Below are positions 60,206 through 64,000 of a DNA stretch of 64,000 bases, one piece after another (position 1 is the stretch's first letter; each line of letters opens with the position of its first letter). The position numbers and the translations under genes are program-made. Source of the DNA: Arthrobacter sp. Soil762 (GTDB taxonomy: Bacteria > Actinomycetota > Actinomycetes > Actinomycetales > Micrococcaceae); NCBI RefSeq assembly GCF_001428335.1, contig NZ_LMSG01000004.1, positions 1 through 64,000 on the forward strand, given 5' to 3'. The notes under the pieces were generated by a model. The model was given only the letters and a program-made list of their open reading frames with translations. It did not search any database and was not told the DNA's origin.

Positions 60206-62309
60206 CGGTCCACCGGCTGTCCACGAGGTCGTCGATCAGCATCACGCCCTGGCCACGAAGTGTTGCCATGGCGGCCTCCAACTCCGGGCCCACCACCACG
60301 CGGTCCCAGACGCCTGCCAGCCGGTATGCGCTGTTGCCGCCGCGGCTTCCAGTGGGTCCGCCGTGTCCCAGGGACAGCTCGCCAAGGTAGGGGATCCTGC
60401 CGATTTCCGAAATTCCCTGGGCAAGGGAGCGGACCAGTTCAGGCTTGCTCCGGGAAGGCATGCTGACGATCGCGGCCGGCCGTCCTGCACCGCTCCAGCC
60501 CGCGTTCCGGCCGTCACCGGTAGCCCATTCCCGCAGGACCTGGACACAGGCCTGCAGCATGGCAGGATCCACCGGACGGTCTGCGGCCCCGGCCGCAAAG
60601 AGTTCCCGCAGCGCCCCGCCCCAGCCGAGATCAGTAAGCCTGGCCAGCACGCGGCCGTCCGCCAGTCCGTCGTCGAGCTTGATCTTGCCCTTGACCGGAA
60701 CGCCCAGGCGGTCCATGCCGCTGGGCCACTGCAGCCGCGCCTCCAGGACACCGCCGGCACGGGTGAGGGTCTGACCCGCCGCTGCCGTGGCGTCGTCGGC
60801 GATATCGGCCCGGAACCAGCGGCCCGCGCAGTTGTCGCACTTCCCGCAGGCGTGCGCGGTCTCGTCATCGAGGACCGAGGTGATGTATTCCATCCGGCAC
60901 CCGGCGGTGTCCTGGTAGATCACCATGGAGTCCTGCTCATCCACCCTGGCCTCGGCGATCCGGCGGTAACGCTCGGCGTCGTAAATCCAGGGCTGGCCGG
61001 TGGAACGCCACCCCCCGCCGACACGTTCCACGGCGCCATCCACGGCCAGTACCTTCAGCAGCAGCTCCAACGGGGTGCGGCGGAGGTCGACCCGGGCCTC
61101 CAACGCCACCGTTGACACGGCAGTTCCGGCTTCAGCCAACGCTGTCAGCACCGCTGTGGCTTTCTCCTCGGACGGCATGGAGGCGGTGGCGAAGTATTGC
61201 CAGATATCCCGGTCTTCAGAACCCGGCAGCAACAGCACATCCGCATTCGCCGCGCCACGGCCCGCGCGGCCCACCTGTTGGTAGTACGCCACCGGGGAGG
61301 ACGGTGCCCCGAGGTGGACGACGAAGCCAAGGTCCGGTTTGTCGAAGCCCATGCCGAGCGCCGAGGTGGCCACCAGCGCCTTGACCTGGTTGTCCTTGAG
61401 CATCTGCTCTGCACGCTCCCGGTCCGCAGGATCGGTCCTGCCGGTGTAGGCCTGCACTGTGTGCCCGGCTTCGGCGAGAAGCCGGGCGGTATCCTCCGCG
61501 GCGGAGACGGTCAGTGTGTAGATGATGCCGCTGCCGGGCAGATCGGCAAGGTGCGTCAGGAGCCAGCCCAGCCGTTCGCGGGAATTCGGCAGGGTCAGAA
61601 CGCCCAGTCGCAGGGAATCCCGGCCAAGGGTTCCGCGGATGGTGAGGACGCCCGCGCCCAGCTGTTCCTCGATGTCGTGGACCACGCGCGAGTTGGCCGT
61701 TGCGGTGGTGGCCAGGACAGGCACGGACTCCGGCAGCTGGGTGATCAGGTCAGCGATCCGGCGGTAGTCCGGCCGGAAGTCGTGGCCCCAGTCCGAAATA
61801 CAGTGGGCTTCATCAATCACCAGGAGGCCTGTCCGCCGGATGAGCTCCGGCAACTGGTTCTCACGGAAGGACGGGTTAGTGAGCCGTTCCGGCGAAACCA
61901 GCAGCACGTCGACTTCATCGGCGGCGAGCTGTTCCCGGACGGTGTCCCAGTCCAGCTGGTTCGCCGAGTTGATGGCCACGGCACGCACTCCGGCGCGGGC
62001 GGCGGCAGCCACCTGGTCCCGCATCAGGGCGAGCAGCGGCGAAACGATCAGGGTGGGCCCGGCACCGCGGCGGCGGAGCAGCAGCGACGCCACGAAGTAC
62101 ACGGCCGATTTTCCCCAACCGGTGCGCTGGACCACCAAAGCCCGCCGGCCGCCGTCGACCAGTGCTTCAATCGCCTCAAACTGTCCGTCATGGAAATCCG
62201 CCGCCGGATGCCCCACAAGTTCGCGGAGAACCTCCAAGGCCTGGCTTTTTGTGGCGGACGCTGAATCAGGGGAAACGGAAAGAAGGGCGGCGTTCTGGGT
62301 ATCGACCAT
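60129..62309 (-). CDS. RecQ-type helicase with C-terminal phosphoribosyltransferase-like domain
   Basis: A 726-residue superfamily 2 helicase. QRTGWGKSAVYF (near 65) is Walker A, VIDEAHCISDWGHDFRPDY (near 165) the DEAH box with the RecQ aromatic loop, and LGMGFDKPDLG and QQVGRAGRG are motifs V and VI. Four Cys (CRMEY...CGKCDNC, near 473-493) form the RecQ zinc site. The last 130 or so residues end in RGQGVMLIDDLVDSRWTVTVAG, which resembles the PRPP-binding loop of ComF-type phosphoribosyltransferases. ATG 62309 is chosen; the longer frame to 63146 overlaps manB. The fusion suggests a role beyond plain RecQ unwinding. Confidence 0.9.
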   Translation of the reverse strand: MVDTQNAALLSVSPDSASATKSQALEVLRELVGHPAADFHDGQFEAIEALVDGGRRALVVQRTGWGKSAVYFVASLLLRRRGAGPTLIVSPLLALMRDQVAAAARAGVRAVAINSANQLDWDTVREQLAADEVDVLLVSPERLTNPSFRENQLPELIRRTGLLVIDEAHCISDWGHDFRPDYRRIADLITQLPESVPVLATTATANSRVVHDIEEQLGAGVLTIRGTLGRDSLRLGVLTLPNSRERLGWLLTHLADLPGSGIIYTLTVSAAEDTARLLAEAGHTVQAYTGRTDPADRERAEQMLKDNQVKALVATSALGMGFDKPDLGFVVHLGAPSSPVAYYQQVGRAGRGAANADVLLLPGSEDRDIWQYFATASMPSEEKATAVLTALAEAGTAVSTVALEARVDLRRTPLELLLKVLAVDGAVERVGGGWRSTGQPWIYDAERYRRIAEARVDEQDSMVIYQDTAGCRMEYITSVLDDETAHACGKCDNCAGRWFRADIADDATAAAGQTLTRAGGVLEARLQWPSGMDRLGVPVKGKIKLDDGLADGRVLARLTDLGWGGALRELFAAGAADRPVDPAMLQACVQVLREWATGDGRNAGWSGAGRPAAIVSMPSRSKPELVRSLAQGISEIGRIPYLGELSLGHGGPTGSRGGNSAYRLAGVWDRVVVGPELEAAMATLRGQGVMLIDDLVDSRWTVTVAGRALRQAGAGAVLPLVLAQAG

Positions 62310-62392
62310 TGATTCAGTATCCCAGCCCCCACCGACACCCATAAAGCCGGGACCTCCGCATGTGGACAACCGGGAACGTCCGCGGGTCCACG

Positions 62393-62398
62393 TAAGAT
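62393..62398 (+). promoter_or_regulatory. -10 element of leaderless manB promoter
   Basis: TAAGAT, seven bases, then GTG of manB, with no ribosome site. The divergent recQ start is 97 bases away. Confidence 0.6.
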
Positions 62399-62405
62399 AA
62401 GACCC

Positions 62406-63824
62406 GTGACTAGCGAACAGACAAAGACTTTTGACCTCTCGGCATCCTTCAAGGCCTACGACGTCCGGGGCATCGTGGGCGAATCCATCACCGCTGAAAT
62501 CGTCGAAGCCGTGGGCGCCGCGTTCGTTGATGTCCTGGAGCTGGAGGGCCAGACGATCCTGGTAGGCGGCGACATGCGTCCCTCCTCCCCCGAGTTCGCC
62601 AAGGCTTTCGCCGACGGTGCAGCCACGCGCGGCGCCGACGTCAAGCTCCTTGACCTGATCTCCACCGACGAGCTGTACTACGCCTGCGGTTCCCTCAACG
62701 CCGCCGGCGCCACGTTCACCGCCAGCCACAACCCTGCCGAATACAACGGCATCAAAATGTCGAAGCCCGGCGCGCAGCCCATCTCCTCCGAATCCGGCCT
62801 CAAAGAGATCCAGGCCCTGGCCGAGAAGTACCTCAACGAAGGCTCCATCCCGGCGGCCCCCGCCCGCGGCCTGATCGGCGTCCACGACATCCTGAAGGAC
62901 TACTCCGAGTACCTCCGCCAGCTGGTGGACCTCTCCGGATCCCGGCCGCTCAAGGTAGTTGTGGACGCAGGCAACGGCATGGCCGGCCTCACCACGCCGG
63001 CGGTGCTGGGCGACGCCCTGCTGCCCAAGCTGCCCTTCGAGATCATTCCCCTCTACTTCGAGCTGGACGGTTCCTTCCCGAACCACCCGGCCAACCCCCT
63101 CGAGCCGGAGAACCTCCGCGACCTGCAGGCCGCCGTCATTGAGCACGGCGCCGATATCGGCCTGGCATTCGACGGCGACGCCGACCGCTGCTTCGTCATC
63201 GACGAAAAAGGTGAGCCCGTGTCGCCATCAGCCGTCACCGGCATGGTGGCACGCCGCGAAATCGCCCGCGCCCAGGCGCAGGGCGAGGCAACGCCCACCG
63301 TCATCCACAATCTGCTCACCTCCCGTGCAGTGCCCGAACTGGTAGAGCACGACGGCGGCCGTGCCGTCCGCACGCGCGTGGGCCACTCCTTCATCAAGGC
63401 AGTCATGGCCGAGGAAGGTGCCGTGTTCGGCGGCGAGCACTCTGCCCACTTCTACTTCCGCGACTTCTGGAACGCAGACACCGGGATGCTCGCGGCAATG
63501 CACGTGCTCGCTGCCCTCGGCGAGCAAGACGGTCCGCTGTCCGAACTCGGCCGCGAGTACGAGCCCTATGTCTCCTCAGGCGAAATCAACTCGGAAATCG
63601 AGGACAAGGCGGGAGCCGTTGAGCGCGTCCGCACCGACTTTGCCGCCGAGGACATCACCGTGGACACCATGGACGGCAGCACCTTCACGGCAAATGACGG
63701 CAGCTTCTGGTTCAACCTGCGCCCGTCCAACACGGAGCCCTTCCTCCGCCTGAATGTGGAAGCAACGGACCGGGCCACGATGGAACGCGTCCGCGACCGC
63801 GTGCTCTCCAATGTCCGGCGCTAA
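62406..63824 (+). CDS. manB: Phosphomannomutase/phosphoglucomutase
   Basis: A 472-residue alpha-D-phosphohexomutase interconverting mannose-6- and mannose-1-phosphate, for GDP-mannose and cell-wall or glycolipid mannose. KAYDVRGIVG begins domain 1, TASHNPAEYNGIK (Ser near 107) carries the phosphoserine, FDGDADRCF (near 255) binds the metal and RPSNTEPFLRLN (near 440) the phosphate. Length is standard. The start is leaderless-type GTG. The stop overlaps the next gene by 14 bases. Confidence 0.94.
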   Translation: MTSEQTKTFDLSASFKAYDVRGIVGESITAEIVEAVGAAFVDVLELEGQTILVGGDMRPSSPEFAKAFADGAATRGADVKLLDLISTDELYYACGSLNAAGATFTASHNPAEYNGIKMSKPGAQPISSESGLKEIQALAEKYLNEGSIPAAPARGLIGVHDILKDYSEYLRQLVDLSGSRPLKVVVDAGNGMAGLTTPAVLGDALLPKLPFEIIPLYFELDGSFPNHPANPLEPENLRDLQAAVIEHGADIGLAFDGDADRCFVIDEKGEPVSPSAVTGMVARREIARAQAQGEATPTVIHNLLTSRAVPELVEHDGGRAVRTRVGHSFIKAVMAEEGAVFGGEHSAHFYFRDFWNADTGMLAAMHVLAALGEQDGPLSELGREYEPYVSSGEINSEIEDKAGAVERVRTDFAAEDITVDTMDGSTFTANDGSFWFNLRPSNTEPFLRLNVEATDRATMERVRDRVLSNVRR

Positions 63825-64000
63825 GCCGGAAGTGGCCCACGAAGCCACAGACGGCACGGCAGGAGTGGCTTCGTGGCGGGAATCCGTTCCGGAGGCTTCA
63901 GCCACGGACCTGGAAAACCTGCTGGGCACAGGCGTCGGCGCAGCCCAGGAACAGCTCGAGCGAAACGGCGGATTCCTGCCGTTCGCACTGGTGGTGGAGA
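63811..64000 (+). CDS. Hypothetical protein, truncated by the right edge
   Basis: An open frame from ATG 63811 runs to the window end without a stop. The first 63 residues include MSGAKPEVAHEATDG, ATDLENLLGTGVGAAQEQLE and GGFLPFALVVE. It overlaps manB by 14 bases and is probably co-transcribed with it. The product cannot be named from this fragment. Confidence 0.65.
   Translation, partial: MSGAKPEVAHEATDGTAGVASWRESVPEASATDLENLLGTGVGAAQEQLERNGGFLPFALVVE

Noticed and set aside
62310-63146. N-terminal extension of RecQ
   Set aside because: It is antisense to manB and precedes the normal family start at ATG 62309.

Overview
The window is high-G+C actinobacterial chromosome and most likely comes from Arthrobacter, Pseudarthrobacter or a close Micrococcaceae relative. 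The evidence is a complete GlgE alpha-glucan pathway with maltokinase fused to branching enzyme, a CarD/LpqE/IspD/IspF/CysS/RlmB block arranged as in mycobacteria, a SenX3/RegX3/PhoU phosphate system, a Bpa-type proteasome activator ending in GQYL, and many leaderless genes (TANNNT, then 6-7 bases, then the start codon). No prophage, insertion sequence, CRISPR array or integrase was seen. This is mainly core chromosome with a few accessory genes.

Layout. 1-410: promoter and leader of an rRNA operon that runs leftward out of the window, and a terminator. 411-13.8 kb: alpha-glucan metabolism. A leftward glgE-treS-mak/glgB operon makes branched glucan from trehalose, glgP faces away from it, and glgX is followed by a secreted RNase Sa-like ribonuclease and its barstar inhibitor. 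13.8-14.1 kb: palindromic intergenic repeats. 14.1-25.6 kb: housekeeping block (rlmB, cysS, ispF, ispD, carD, lpqE-like lipoprotein, regX3, senX3, phoU with a PHO-box-like array, gpm, a methyltransferase, a DUF2516 membrane protein, a trans-sulfuration enzyme). 25.6-33.3 kb: tmk-holB, a secreted lipoprotein peptidase, tRNA-Thr(CGU), a cytoplasmic DRGH nuclease, an orphan lipoprotein, a conserved coiled-coil protein, small hypotheticals and bpa. 33.3-36.3 kb: cstA/ybdD and a DUF1540 protein. 36.4-41.7 kb: padR-ABC-FtsX operon and a quinone oxidoreductase. 41.8-47.6 kb: tRNA-Ser(UGA), a two-domain VOC protein and a 1521-residue secreted nuclease/5'-nucleotidase. 47.6-53.3 kb: a five-gene sulfonate-type uptake and desulfonation operon with a structured upstream region. 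53.3-58.3 kb: an FAD/NAD(P) protein divergent from an S9 peptidase and a GNAT enzyme. 58.4-64 kb: tRNA-Ser(GCU), a 54-bp perfect palindrome, an MFS transporter, a RecQ helicase with a phosphoribosyltransferase-like tail, manB and a truncated gene at the right edge.

How the parts fit together. TreS makes maltose from trehalose, the Mak part phosphorylates it, GlgE polymerises maltose-1-phosphate and the GlgB part branches the product. GlgP and GlgX take the polymer apart. Phosphate supply is served by SenX3/RegX3/PhoU and plausibly by the secreted nuclease/5'-nucleotidase, which could release phosphate from extracellular DNA. Sulfur supply is served by the ABC transporter, the TauD-type dioxygenase and the flavin monooxygenase.

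The best candidates for something undescribed are three unrelated families of intergenic palindromes (13.85-13.95, 53.2-53.3 and 58.57-58.63 kb), the cytoplasmic nuclease beside tRNA-Thr and its uncharacterised coiled-coil neighbour, and the possible sulfur-sensing leader ahead of the sulfonate operon. All statements come from reading the sequence; no database search was run.
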